Source: Agapanthus africanus
Taxonomy: Eukaryota > Streptophyta > Magnoliopsida > Asparagales > Amaryllidaceae
DNA: 64,000 bases
Direction: 5' to 3'
Assembly (NCBI GenBank): GCA_030015575.1
Contig: JASDDO010000001.1
Location: forward strand, 519,679,772 to 519,743,771
How positions within the stretch are numbered: position 1 is the first letter of the stretch; every line of letters begins with the position of its first letter. Positions 33,979 to 46,268 of the stretch are shown here, piece after piece. The notes beneath the pieces were generated by a model. It worked only from the letters and a program-made list of their open reading frames with translations. It had not been told where the DNA came from and made no database searches. The position numbers and the translations under genes were made by a program.

Positions 33979-36900
33979 ATGGCTTCCAACTACACCTGCA
34001 ACAGCAACTCTCGCTCCACCCCTAATGGAGGAGTGACTTATGGGCCCCAAATGACCCCCATCTTTGCAATACCAGTGGAGCAGGTGACTCAAGCCACCAC
34101 TGGACTGTTCTTTGGGACCATGATCCCGCCAGCAAGCTTCAATGCCCCAGTGCCACCACAAGAAGCTCCAAAGAAGTCGGTCTTCGATCGACTTGCAGCC
34201 ACCACGGCCCCTCTCGACGGGTCGTCTAAGTCTTCCACCTCAGTCTTCAACAGGCTGAACTAAAGCTTAAGTGGGCCCGCAAAGAAGCTCGCGATACCTG
34301 AGGGGGTTATCCCGAAACGGATAGCCGTTCCAGCTCCGGTGAGAGAAGTCGTCGACAGAGCTTCTCTTGCTAAAGGACCGGTCTTCACAAGATTGGTCGT
34401 TCCAACTCTTGCTTCCAGCGAAGTCATCAAGATTGCTTCCCCTACCAAAAGGTTGGCCTTCGAAAGATTGACCGTCCCCTCTCAATGGACGTCGGTCTTC
34501 AACAGGATGGCACCAGCAGTAGCCCTTCATTAGAGTAGGGGGCATGCCGAAGCCACTTCCATAACTGAGGAGATCCCGTCTACAAGACATGCTCGACATC
34601 GCCACTGGTGCCGAGTGAGGAAAGCTGGGGGCAGTTCCACCTCAGGACTTACCCCACCAGCTCCAATAGTGGAAATTGACGCTGCTATTTCAATTGGGAA
34701 CAATTTCGATCCGCTCAGGAGGGTGCGAAAGAACTCCGCAAGCATTATATTGAAGAAGTCTCCCCCGCCTGCTGAAAATATGATGCGGGCAAAGCCGGAG
34801 CAACCCCCTCAGCAGTTGTCCTCCAAAATCCACAGAGTATGGCGGAAGGTCCAAGATTTTGTGATCGATAAAGACTACTCTAGTCGACTAAAGAAAACGA
34901 AGGCTCGGCAAGAGGAGAACCATCCCTCTATCGTACCATGGAAGGCATCGTCTACATGGGTGCTTGTTACAACGGTCCCTCCGACTTCAACCTCCTACAA
35001 AAGGAGAAAGCCGGAGAAAACTTCACTGCCCGTGGCGAATTCCAAAGGCACTGGACCCAAATGCCCCAAGTCTGGGGGAATGATCATGCACACGGTATAC
35101 ATGGCTTCCGGGAAAGAAGAAAGCCGTGCTTCCGTACGTCATCGACCACTCACTCGGTCGTTGATAAAGGCTCAGGAGCAACGACAAAAGCTCCAGGAGA
35201 TGCTGACAAAAATGGCAGTACTCACCGGGCAAAAAGAAAGTCCAGAATCAGCAAGTGAACAGCGCCAGGAGCAGGAGACCGATACGGAGTTCTTGCGGAG
35301 GGTGCTGAAAAGAAATGATAAGGAGGCAGCGGAACAGGCTGCTAATATAAAACAGATGGCGCTCCTGTTCTAAGATATGGTGGAAATAATGATCCAGCCA
35401 GAACCTCCAGCCGAAGATCCACCAATATTTATCGAGGACGACAGAAGGGAAACATCAAACCCTCTTCCAGCTTTATCGACAGCCAGTGAGGAAACGATCT
35501 CCAAAGCAGCCATTGATGATTACATAGCTCAACAAATACGAGCTCATCAGGCAAGTGAAGCGGCTGACCAAATCATCAGAACTGGGCGACCGTACCCGGG
35601 CTGGTATGACCAAATCAAATACCCGCCGGGATATACGATCCCCAAGTTCCATGTGTGCAAGGGAACAGGAAATCCACACCAGTATGTCGCTCAGTTCAGA
35701 GCTTTATACGGCAATACTGGAGGCAACGACAAATTGCTGCTTCACCAGTTTGTCGGCAACTTGTCGGAGAAAGCATTTGAATGGTACTCAGAGCTCCCAA
35801 ATGACTCCATCAAAACATTCGCAGAAATGGAGCTACTATTCACACAGTGGTTCGCAAGCGCAAGCGAATGCACCCCGATCGCGACATTAATCAATGCCAG
35901 GGTGAAGCCAGGAAAGACTTGGGTTCAATACGCAATCCGATGGAGGAACCTCTGGTCAAAATGCGAACAATGCATCGAAGAAGCTCCTGCCGTGGGCATG
36001 TTCATAGGGACTCTCAATCCTCAGGCGACTGTGTCCCAGTTCATGATGTTCTTTAAGCTGACCACCTTCCAGGCTTTGATCGACAAGCTGGCCCAAATGG
36101 ACCAGATGGGCCACAGACCTTTCTCTTCAAAAATGGATCATCGGAATGAAAAGAGCAAAGGGAAAGCGACCTTCGTTGCCAACACTCAACAGCAACCGAG
36201 TGACCCAAAACCGATTGCTCACCAAGGCAATACGTGCCCGCGCCAATCCCTCGAAGAGAAGCTAGGACATGCTTACTTATTCCCCCGTGATAAAACGAGG
36301 AGATTGTTCGAACTGGCAATGCGCAACAAACTCATCACACTGCCAGATCCGAGACGTCCACTACAGCCTGGTGACGTCAACAGTCCTAACTACTGCTCTT
36401 ACTACAGAGCAGTGGGCCACCCAATTGAGGATTGCTACGTCTTCAAAAACTGGGCCGAGGACCAATACCGTCAAGGGAAATTCGAGCTGTCCGAAAACTG
36501 GAGGGTGAACCCGCCACAGAGGCACGCTCCTAAAAAGGTGGATATGCCGGGGGCATCATGCTCTTTTGTAGAAGAAGCTCCTTGGGAAGTGGTCCTTTCA
36601 GCTAAAACTAAAAGAATACTGAAGGATCTTCAAGCATGTCCGGCGATCAAATGGAAAAGCTCGCTGGAGCCCAAGATCATTGAGGGGATGCTTAAACCGC
36701 GCCCAACACCGAAAGCTGGTAGCGATGGGAAAAACACCCAGGTCAAGCCTTCAAAGTCTTCGAAGGGAAAGAAGAAGACCAAGAAGCCCGTACAGCCTGA
36801 CGACAAGCGCACAGACCTGCAAAAATATATCGACACGCTGGAGGAATACAACCAGAAGGCATGGACCCCAGTCACACTCGAAGAGTTTCTCAACCATATC

Positions 36901-37140
36901 CTTGAGAACGGAGACAGTGATGATGATGAAGGTAATGGCTCGTCAGAAGAAACCGAAGATTATGTAGCAAGTTGCCACATGGTTTCTCATTCGTCGTTAA
37001 ATAATGAAGAAACTCCCTCGGAGTCGGAAAGCAACGCAGAGGAACTGGGGGCAGGGTCGATGCCAAAATCCCCAGAGCTTCCAGAAGGCCTAATTGACAG
37101 GCTGCTGAACGAAACTTTTCAAAAGAGCAAAGCTGACTGA
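33979..37140 (+). pseudogene. gag: B gag, one frame with three in-frame stops
   Basis: A single frame runs from ATG 33979 to TGA 37138, interrupted at 34261 (TAA), 34531 (TAG) and 35371 (TAA). The N-terminus has recurring SVF-x-RL words (SVFDRLA, SVFNRLN, PVFTRL, SVFNRM), typical of Tat-type Gag. The capsid-like region at about 35590-36110 has FEWYSELP, LLFTQWF and WVQYAIRWRNLW. A zinc-knuckle remnant at about 36390-36435 reads CSYYRAVGHPIEDC, where C's copy has CSYH, so one ligand is lost here. The tail is acidic and Ser/Glu-rich. All stops could be C-to-T changes from Gln codons, though I cannot prove the ancestral codons. Confidence 0.8.
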
Positions 37141-37199
37141 GAACATGAAACGGGGGCCAAGCATCGACGTCAGGATGAAGAAGACGCAGTGAGGAAGAG

Positions 37200-39335
37200 T
37201 CACAACGTACTCCCCTATCGAAAAGCATTGTCTGGTATTGATCTTCGCGATAACGAAGCTTCGACATTATGCCTTGGCGCATGAGGTCCATCTCATATCA
37301 AAGGTAGATCCTCTCAAATATTTGATGTCAAGAACCATACTAACAGGAAGGCTTGCCAAATGGACCCTCCTCTTAATGGAGTTCTCGATTACATATCGAC
37401 CTCTCAAGGCAATGAAAGGCCAAGTCATCGCTGACTTCCTCGCGGAACATCCGATACCTGCCGACTCTCCCCTAAATTGCGAGTTGCCGGATGAACATGC
37501 GTTCGACACAAAGGATGAGGAAAATAACCCTCAATGGGAACTTTACTTCGATGGGGCATCGTCCATGAAGAAGCGAAATCACAACACCCCCATAATCAAA
37601 GCTGGGGTAGGCCTTATCTTCGTAACTCCACAAGGTGGGATAACGCGTTTTGCCCTTTCCTTAACGGAGCCAAGAACAAACAACGAAGCGGAATATGAAG
37701 TTTTGATAGCAGGTCTTGAGATCGCTATCGACATGGGGATCGAAAACCTCCTCATATATGAAGACTCCCAGCTGGTCGTTAGCCAAGTAAATGGCGACTA
37801 CCAGACGTGCAAGCCAGAGTTAGTAAAATATGGCGAAAGAGTGCAGCAATTGCTGACTCAGATCCCCTCCTACATCCTGGAAAGTATACCGCGTGCAGAA
37901 AATAGCAAGGCGGATGCATTAGCCAAGCTTGCTAAGGAACTGGATGACGAAAACCTTGATGACGTAAGGATCATTGTGCAAACCCGTCGGATTCTCGCAC
38001 CAGCAGAAATATCTCCGGAGTCGTCTGAAAAAAAGGAAGCGACCAATCAAGCAGCCTTCCAAATAGAGGACGAAGAAAAGGCTAAGGATTGGAGAGAGGT
38101 CTTCATAGACTACTTCAAATCCCATCGACCACCCGAAAACACATTTTTGAGACATCAGTTCATGAAACGAGCTCTGTCTTTTGCCTTCGTCAATGATACT
38201 CTATATAAGATACCGTTCAACAGTTTGTAGCTAAGGTGCCTGGGACCGGAAGAAGCAAGGACAGTCGTCCAAGAATCTCATGACGGACTCTGAGGTTCTC
38301 ATCAAGCCGGGTCAAAGATGGAGCTGAAGATCAAAAGAATGGGTTACTATTGGCCCACGATGATTCAGAACTGCCTCGAATATGCGAAGCAGTGTCACTC
38401 GTGCCAAATTCATTGGGACTTCATCCACCACCGAATCCGCTACACCCAACACTAGCTAGTTGGCCGTTCGAAATGTGGGGAACCGATATAATTGGGCCCA
38501 TCGAACTAACGTCATCTAAAAGACATCGGTTCATATTGGCAACGACCGATTACTTCTCTAAGTAGGCAGAAGCAATACCGCTAAGGGATGTAAATACGGA
38601 GAACATCCTCCATTTCATCAGAACTCACGTCATTTATCGGTTTGGCACTCCACGACAGATTATCTCCGATAACGGGCCAGCCTACAGAAGCCATAAGATC
38701 AGCCGCTTCGCGCAGCAGCATAATATAGATTGGAGATACTCTTCATTCTATAATCCCGAGCTAACGGTCTAACTGAGGCTTTCAACAAGATCTTGACAAA
38801 GATCATAAAGAAAACGGTGTCTAGAAATAAAAAGGATTGGCATGAGAGGCTGCATGAAGCTCTCTGGGAGTATCGAACCACGTTCAAAAAGGCCACGAAT
38901 AAAACACCATTCGCGTTGGTATTCGGCACGGAAGCAGTACTTCCCTTAGAAATAGAACTACCCTCTCTACGAGTGGCGGTTCGACATGAGCTGACGGATG
39001 AAGAAAATTCCCATCTTCGGCTTGAGGAGCTCGATGCCCTCGATGAAACTCGTCTCATAGCACAGCAAAACCTGGAAGCTTACAAAGCAACGATGACGTG
39101 CTCATATGAAAGACTGACTAGGCCGAGAACATTCGGCCAAGGCGAGCTCGTGCTAGTCGTAAAAAGACCTATGATCCCAAACCGTGCAAAGCGGGGGAAA
39201 TTCGAGCCAAACTATGAAGGCTCGTACATCATAGACAAGGTCCACCAAGGTGGGGCCTATTTGCTCATGGATATGCATGGCGAAAGACCCTTCCGGCCAA
39301 TAAACGGTCGGTTCCTTAAGAAATACTATGCTTGA
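37200..39335 (+). pseudogene. pol: B pol remnant: RNase H, archaeal-type RNase H, broken integrase
   Basis: The sequence enters homology with C's pol near 37206 in the gypsy RNase H (EKHCL.LIFAITKLRHYALAHE). Protease, RT and most of RNase H are deleted. A second, archaeal-type RNase H follows with its four acidic positions visible: YFDGASS, NEAEYEVL, YEDSQLVV and NSKADALAKLA. Integrase begins after a TAG at 38228, has a TGA in the zinc region (near 38292), a 4-nt deletion near 38433, a TAG replacing Trp near 38563 and a 1-nt deletion near 38757, then an open C-terminal part to 39335. The dual RNase H is a Tat/Ogre hallmark. No activity is possible from this copy. Confidence 0.85.
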
Positions 39336-42300
39336 CAAGTCACGGCTCGGGTTAATGATAGATGACGACGCTCATGTCCGCTCGCTATCTTCCTGAGTCC
39401 AAACTCTATAAGTGGTATTCGGCAAAACTTCGCCCCGAAGCTGGCAATGGACCGAGATGTCCCTAAACTAACAACGGACCGAAATGTCCCTAAACTAACA
39501 ATGGACCATAATGTCCTTAAACTAAATACGTCGCCTCAAATATGGCGATAGTGGAATTCAAGTCCACAAGTCCCAGCGGTGAGGACTACAACTCAAGTTC
39601 CGCTGGCTACACAGCTACCCCGACAGCGAACCCCCCTAAGTTCCATTGGCAAACAGAGGGGTTTGAAATAAAAATAAAAATAAAATAAAAACGGTACGTC
39701 CACAAGCGAAATAGGCACTGATGAAACCCGAAAGGGCGCCGTGAGTAAAAACAGCAAGGCTACCGGCGAGCTTGTGAAAACCTGAAAAGGCGCAATCTTG
39801 TTGTTAAAAAAACGGTACGTCCACAAGTGAAACGGGCACGGATGAAAACCCGAAAGGGCGCCTTGAGTAAAAACAGCAGGGCTACCGACGAGCTTATGAA
39901 AACCTGAAAGGGCGCAATCTTGTAAAATTTTCACTTACGAGATCCTCTCGACTCGTAAGGAGAACTCCCCCTATGAGACCCTCATGGCTCATAGGATTCA
40001 AAGTCTTAAGATACAGGAACCTGAACTTGTTCTTAAGCCATCACATTTCTCAAATTGCCCTACAGGCGGTCAATATTGATCCTTATATATAATCCACGAA
40101 CATAAATAAACTTTCCATCGCCCAGTTCCACCAATGGCGCGAAATTCCTCATTTCGTAAACAACACTTGTAGGTCCTCTCGACTTGCAAGGAGAAAACAC
40201 TCTGTGAGATCCTTACGGCTTACGAGAGAAGATATCACTTAGGAGTCCTCACGACTCCTAAGAAGAAAATACACCTACAAGATCCTCACGACTTATAGGA
40301 AGAAATACTTTTATGAGACCCTTACGGCTCATGAAGTCAAAAAGCCTTAGTTGGCAGGATCTTAACCCTGTTTGCTAAGCCTCCTTTGTTCAAATCAGCA
40401 AAAGCAAATGATAATTCGCTCCTGGCAACACTCCAGTCGCAGCGATGCTGATGCCTAAATCGATAGAAAATTCCAAGTCCTTTCACGGCAAATGGTGATT
40501 CGCTCATGAAAATATTCCAGTCGCAGCGATGCTGATGCTAAGATTGGTATCAGATCTCAAGTTCCATGCTCGCAACGAAAATCAGCGAGAAAAAATAAAT
40601 GCATATGAAATAGCCGAAATGATGGGGCAACTCGCAATAAAAATCAGAGAGCAAAATATATGCATATAAAAGCAATCGAAATGTTTGGGCAACTCGCAAT
40701 AAAAAACAAGAGTAAAAAGAAAATGGCCGAAATGATTGGGCACCGCGATAAAAACAGCCGAAATGATTGGGAAATCGCGGCTTTCGCGATATAAAAAACT
40801 GAAATGATAGAGCATCGTGGAAAGAAATTAAAAAAAATGAATGAAAATGATGAAACTTTTGCCCTGCAGGTGAATCCACATCAACCCCTGTATACAATCC
40901 ATGGGCATAAACAAAAAGGGAACCGCATTTTCCCAATGGGCTCTGTCAAAGGGAGTTCCAAATCTCGACGGTTCACAGACAGCCTAGAGATCAACAACGA
41001 CGTTTCTTCTCACTCCAGCAGGATGCAGACGCGATGTCAACAACCGACCCGAGGGTCAAAACCTCGGAGCCATGGCAAAGTCTCTAGTTCCAAGCCTCGA
41101 CGGTTCACCAACAACCTAGAGACCACCTCGGAGCCATGGCAAAGTCCCTAGTTCCGAATCTTGATGGTTCACAAACAGCCTAGAGATCAACAACGACGTT
41201 TCTTCTCACTCTAACAGGATGCAGACGCAACGTCAACAAAAAGGAGCCATGGCAAAGTCCCTGGTTCCAAATCTCGACGGTTCACAGACAGCCTAGAGAT
41301 CAACAATAGCGTTTCTTCTCACTCCAGCGGATGCAGATGCAACGTCAACAACCGATCCCAGGGTCAAAACCTCGGAGCCGTGGCAAAGTCTCTAGTTTGA
41401 CTACCTCGGAGCCATGGCAAAGTCCCTAGTTGCAGGTCTCGACGGTTCACAGATAACCTAGAGATCAACAACGGCGTTTCCTTTCACTCCAGCAGGATGC
41501 ATATGCGACGTCAACAACCACCCCAAGGTCAAAACAAACGGAGCCATGGCAAAGTCCTTAGTTCCAAGCCACGACGGTTCACAGACAACCTCGACATTCA
41601 TCTCGTTACAGCAGATGCAATGCCAACAAACGAAGCAAAGGAAAATCCCTGGCTTCAGGGTCTTGACGGCAACTCAAATAAAATCTGAAAGACTATCGAA
41701 GACCATCCCACACCAGCGCAGAGTGGTTATGACTCATCGGGGCTCCTAAATTGAGCCTAACCTCAAGTAAAAAGCGGCATGGAAAATCCTTAACGCTTAC
41801 TCTTCCGACAGTAATATGACCTGGGAGATTACTTGAAGACATCTTGTCCAGCCCCCGAAGGGATCAGAGACATGGCAATCGCGGGGCTACTCAAACAGCA
41901 AGATTGCATATCGAAGAATGCATCAGCCAACGCGAGGGTACGACGAATAAAACCCTAGTACCACAGACCCTAATGGACCTCTGTCGTAAAGAGCAGGGCT
42001 TAACTGTGACATTAGGACAAGTTTGCCTATAAACCCAAGGGAGGTAAACTAAACAAGCTTCGAAATGAGTTCATAAACTAGAGACTCCGGGATGAGTGAA
42101 TAAACTACAAGCTCCGAAATGAGTTCATAAACTAGAGAATCCAGGATGAGTGAATAAACTATAAACTCCGCAATGAGTATATAAACTACTTTATACAAAA
42201 TCAAGACAGCAAAAGAAAGAAAAGCGCTAGTAAGAAGAAAATATGTCTTTTATTCATAAATCAAAATGAATACAGGATACTTCTATTCATGAATGAGTAC

Positions 42301-42417
42301 AAAAAAAGAAAAGAAGAAGGAAGAGAATATACAACAAAAAAAATGTTTAAGCCAGCAGACAATGCAATAGGCTAGTAAGTTCGTCATTCTTCAGTTGGAC
42401 CTAGGCTTCAAGCTTCA
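39336..42417 (+). repeat. B 3' non-coding region with several kinds of tandem repeat
   Basis: In order: ggaccg-aatgtcc-ttaaacta words (39446-39525); units with cccgaaagggcgcc and aaaaacagcagg (about 39690-39920); degenerate cgactcgtaaggagaa units (about 39940-40330); cgaaatg-attgggcaactcgcaataaaa units (about 40610-40800); irregular units with gagccatggcaaagtc and cgacggttcacagac (about 40960-41600); and two and a half ~59-bp units of atgagttcataaactagag (42060-42190). The first four types also occur in C's 3' region. Long 3' tandem repeats are typical of Tat/Ogre elements. Confidence 0.75.
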
Positions 42418-43050
42418 TTAATGCAGCAAGACGGGTACCCTCCTGAGTCTACTGAGTCTGATATGAAGCAAACCGACTCTCAAGCTCCCTTTCGGCGACT
42501 TTATGGGATTCAACCATCTCGCGGGTAAAGATAACAGCATTGTCAAGAGCCACCACCTCTCTAATAGTTTCTTGAAGCACTCGCCAAATTTCGTACGCGC
42601 GGGTAGTCTTGGCAGTAAGCTGAGCCTGAAGTTCCCCCAAAGCATTCGAAGCTAACTCCCTCTCCGAAAACTTCCAGTTGAGCCTCTTCTCACATGACTA
42701 CAGATTGGCTGCGCACCATTTGATCCATCCCTGCAGACTCGATTTTACAGTCAAGATGTCGGAGGGAAGGCGGATGCACTCGAGCCCGTGTAGGCAGACC
42801 TCCACTCGGCGACAATACTCAACCCAGACGTGCACTAATGCTTCGTCATGATAGGTGGCGAGAACGGATAAGGAAGCATTGGCTTCGATAGCAAATTCTT
42901 CGGCCGTGACAGAGGTAACAGCGCGAAGGTCTTCAATAAGATCCGTCAGGGAGTAAATGCTTTGTTTCGCCATTCTTTCAGACACACGCCGGGTATAGGG
43001 GCCTGGTAGCATGAGAATCCAAGATTCTAACGGAGTTAGGGTTGGCAGAG

Positions 43051-43130
43051 CTGTCAAGATTTATGAACAGTCGGTGAGATTTACGAACATGAAATAGCCA
43101 AAACAATGCCAAAGATAGAGCCTTACTTAC
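43051..43130 (-). other. Antisense-gene intron (80 nt, phase 1)
   Basis: Donor gtaagtaagg, a near-consensus plant 5' splice site, and acceptor cttgacag. Splicing joins SCVTVG to ALPTLTP without a frame change. Reading through meets a stop within three codons. Confidence 0.65.
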
Positions 43131-43205
43131 CCACAGTCACGCAAGAGAGGTTTGAGAGATCCCCAGGCCCATCGAGGATCTCGACATCGTCATCAGCTTC
43201 CAGAA

Positions 43206-43274
43206 CTGTGGAGCGCATATTAGCGTCATTATAAAAAAATAAAAAAAAAATAAAAGGGATCAAAGAACACCAAC
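43206..43274 (-). other. Antisense-gene intron (69 nt, phase 1)
   Basis: Donor gttggtgttc, a very T-rich interior and acceptor gctccacag. Splicing joins SSGQG to VLEADDDVEI. Confidence 0.55.
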
Positions 43275-43397
43275 CTTGCCCAGAAGAAAGGACTATGCTT
43301 TGCGGAGGTATCGCCTGTGGGGTAGCCATATCAAGCAAACGCTGGAAGGTTTTCCTAAGAGATAGATCCATGATGGAAGCTGCCAATTCCCGCAATT

Positions 43398-43457
43398 CTG
43401 AAGGATAGAAGAGTTCAGATAACAGAGGGGCCATTAAAACGAAATGTAGAAGTTTAC
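43398..43457 (-). other. Antisense-gene intron (60 nt, phase 1)
   Basis: Donor gtaaacttct and acceptor atccttcag. Splicing joins RSIE to ELRELAAS. At 60 nt it is short for a plant intron. Confidence 0.5.
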
Positions 43458-43997
43458 CTTCGATACTTCGCCCTCCTTGAACTGGAGGGATGGCAGCTTC
43501 GACAGGCTCCTCCACACCCTCAGGTACATCACTGGGGATATGTGCCAGCGTGGCAGCTTCCAATTGAGAAACAACAGCCGCCACTTCAGGCTCCAAGGAG
43601 AGGACAACGGTCTCGGCAATCCTTTCCACGCCCTCCAGGGCGCCACTAGAGAGATCCATTGGATCTATGGCCGGCGAGATCACCTCTGTTGAAAGTGTAG
43701 ATACTAAAGGGATGGAAGTCGCCACCGGGAGCTCCAAGACAGGACTAATGGCTTCAGCAGTCTCTTCTATACCCTTCGGTGCGTCGCTAGAGATGTCCAT
43801 GGGATCTGTGGCTGGTGAAGTCACCTCTGCTGGAGGAATATACACTGAAGGAACAGAAGTTACCACCGGAAGCTCCACAGCAAGAGTAGCAGCTTTAATA
43901 ATCTCCCATACACCTGCCGGTACATCACAGGAGATATTTGTAGAGTCCACAGTTATGGCCCAATCTGGACTCAAATTCTCTTTCGCCGCCGAAGTCC

Positions 43998-44079
43998 CTG
44001 CAATGTTTTCACAAAAATGAGAAGACATAAAAGTAATACAGACTATTCGCTAAAAGAAGGACATGAGAAAGATGCATAC
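43998..44079 (-). other. Antisense-gene intron (82 nt, phase 1)
   Basis: Donor gtatgcatct, pyrimidine-rich interior, acceptor acattgcag. The downstream exon begins GTSAAKENLSPD. Confidence 0.6.
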
Positions 44080-44510
44080 CAATGCGCCAAGGAGCTTAAA
44101 GAATGGCTTTTTCAAGACGTTTTTCCTTTCTGGCTAAATATGCTCGCCGAGATTCAAGCGCAGATGAATGACTACCTGTCTTTAAGGCAAGCTCATCTTC
44201 AGAAGTAACCGTTATGGGCTGTTTGAGGACCCGTTCGTCTTCCATTAACAAAGGACCCATATATACCCGCCGTAATGATGGATCAACGTCATAGAATATA
44301 ACAGGAGGGTAGGGCTTTTTCGGGACGCACACGTTCTCGGTCTTATCTTGTGAGCACCTTAAAGCCTCAGCCAATTGCGCGAACTCCTGATTAGTCGAAA
44401 ATATTGCATCTTTTAACCGGCAATTTCCCTATCATTTGCATTCATTTAGAAGTGTACGGTATTCATATTTCACATATTAGCAAAACTGTCGCAAAATATC
44501 AGATTGCATG

Positions 44511-46261
44511 TGTTAGACTCTAAAACCGGCACTATAAAGGAAATTGACTGCATTTCATGGCATCGCATCATCCCTATATTGCGCAACACTTGTTTTGAGA
44601 TCTGTGCAGAAAAATCCAGAAGAAAGGCCAAAATTTACATGGTGTTGATCAAAACATTACGCCAACTCAATGATTTCAGTTCTGGTAGCAATCCAAAGGG
44701 GCAAATACAATTCAACATATCACATGAAGCCCCAAATATCATCCTAAGACCACACCAGAAAGCCCAAAGCCCAAGCCCCATAAAGAGCCGTGGATCCGCG
44801 GCAGGAACCTGCTTGCGCCGCGGATCCGCGGTGGGTCCAAGGAGTTAGCACCTCATTTTTGCATCAAAATTCGTTTCTCAGTGGCTACAGTTCAGAAATG
44901 TACTTCAAGTTCTAGAAGACTCCAGAGACTTCTGCCAGATCAACAAACTAGGGTTTCTAAGCTTAATTAATCCTAGCTTAAAGCCTAAGCTAAACTCCTA
45001 ACAAACTATCTTCTAGAAGCCTCAACAAACTTTTAGAGGGAATTGTAATTTCAAACCTAGACCTAGGGTTTGGGTGATCTATAAATAAGACCCTAGGCTC
45101 ACTTGTAAAAGGAGGATGCATTGAAGGGATCATCTTTTGGAATTCTATTCATTCAATAGATCCATTCACTCTCTTTCTTCATCTTCTTCCACAAGTCTAG
45201 TGAGAAGACTTGTGTGAAACCCTAACTCTAATTCCAATCAAAAGCCAAGATCCCGAGTACCCCATCAAGCAAGAAGCCTTGCAACCTTTTATGAGCGGAG
45301 CCGATCTTCAACAGAGCAAGTGGTCCGAGCCGATCCACGACTCACGGAGAAAAGCGACGCCAGATCGACAATTTAGTTCTTCCTCTTGTAGTTCTTGAGC
45401 GACTGTAATCAAATTGTTGATATAAATAAAAGGTGATATTCTTTTATCTTGTTTTCTTTAAATTCTTGCATCATGATATCTTTTCAATTCTTGAATGCTT
45501 TCTGTGTGATGATGTGTGAATAAACTCCGCTCGTCGAGGAGTCGAGACGATCAATAGAATGATGATGTAATATATCTGAAAATAATTCTTGATTCCTACA
45601 AGTTTTGTAAACCCTAGCAAGTTCAAGAATCGACAACCCAATTTTGTTGCGATGCTTTCTTGATTGATATCGCTCGAAATTGGGGAGTTGCGATCGTTTC
45701 TTGAAATTGCTAGAGGCTAGAATGTGAATGATATCGACGAAAGAACAAGGGTTAAATGATGAAACCCTAGTTTCACGAGAAAGCCCTAACTCTCGTCGAT
45801 CATCATCGATCTAGTATCAATTCTTCGAAGGACAAGAACACGATATCTTGATGATTACATCACGTCTATAGATCCGATCGATTCCTACGAGCCTCATTTA
45901 GATTCTTGACATTTGGTTGGAAAAATCATCGAAACCTGATTCTCGATTGTTTATCATTTTCTTGAATTCTTGAATAGAATAGTGACACTTGAAACAATTG
46001 ATAAATCTTGAATCATGCTTTCTTTTCTTTTCGATTAACTTTTCAATTCAAACAAATTAAACATAGAAACGAATCACACAATCCCTGTGGACGATCCGCA
46101 CTCGCTTACGATCTACAACTGACACCGTAATTGATTGCGGTCAAATATAATTCTTTAGTTGTGATTTCTTTATACAATTTTCTAAATACCGATACAAGAT
46201 ACTATTATCGATCAAATGAAACCGTTATCGGGAAACAATTAATTCGATACTAGCTTTTACA
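44511..46261 (+). repeat. S: LTR fragment inserted in the antisense gene
   Basis: The block has LTR features in order: possible start tgttagactc at 44511, TATA box ctataaata near 45080, aataaa near 45426, a long U5-like part, then a decayed primer-site-like word (accgttatcggga, 46221-46233) of the kind found after many gypsy LTRs. The right edge near 46261 abuts the antisense gene again. I could not find a target duplication, so the edges are approximate. It may be a 5' LTR with a few bases of internal DNA. It shares a GC-rich 19-mer with D. Confidence 0.4.
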
Positions 46262-46268
46262 TCCCAAA

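Larger units (their letters stand above)
42418..44420 (-). pseudogene. Antisense gene of B, downstream exons
   Basis: On the minus strand coding blocks run from about 44420 to 42418, split by GT-AG introns at 44079-43998, 43457-43398, 43274-43206 and 43130-43051, each phase 1. Exons encode LAEALRCSQDK and VCVPKKPYPPVIFYD; a repetitive acidic Pro/Ser/Val-rich region with several copies of DPMD-S and EG-E; then LPTLTPLESWILML and a Glu/Leu-rich stretch. The ORF of 42645-42418 is probably the next part. The frame has damage: a stop before the first listed donor (near 44096) and a frame change near 44415. I do not know its function. It is probably the C-terminal half of the mobile-domain-like gene at 46269-48534, separated from it by insertion S. 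Confidence 0.55.
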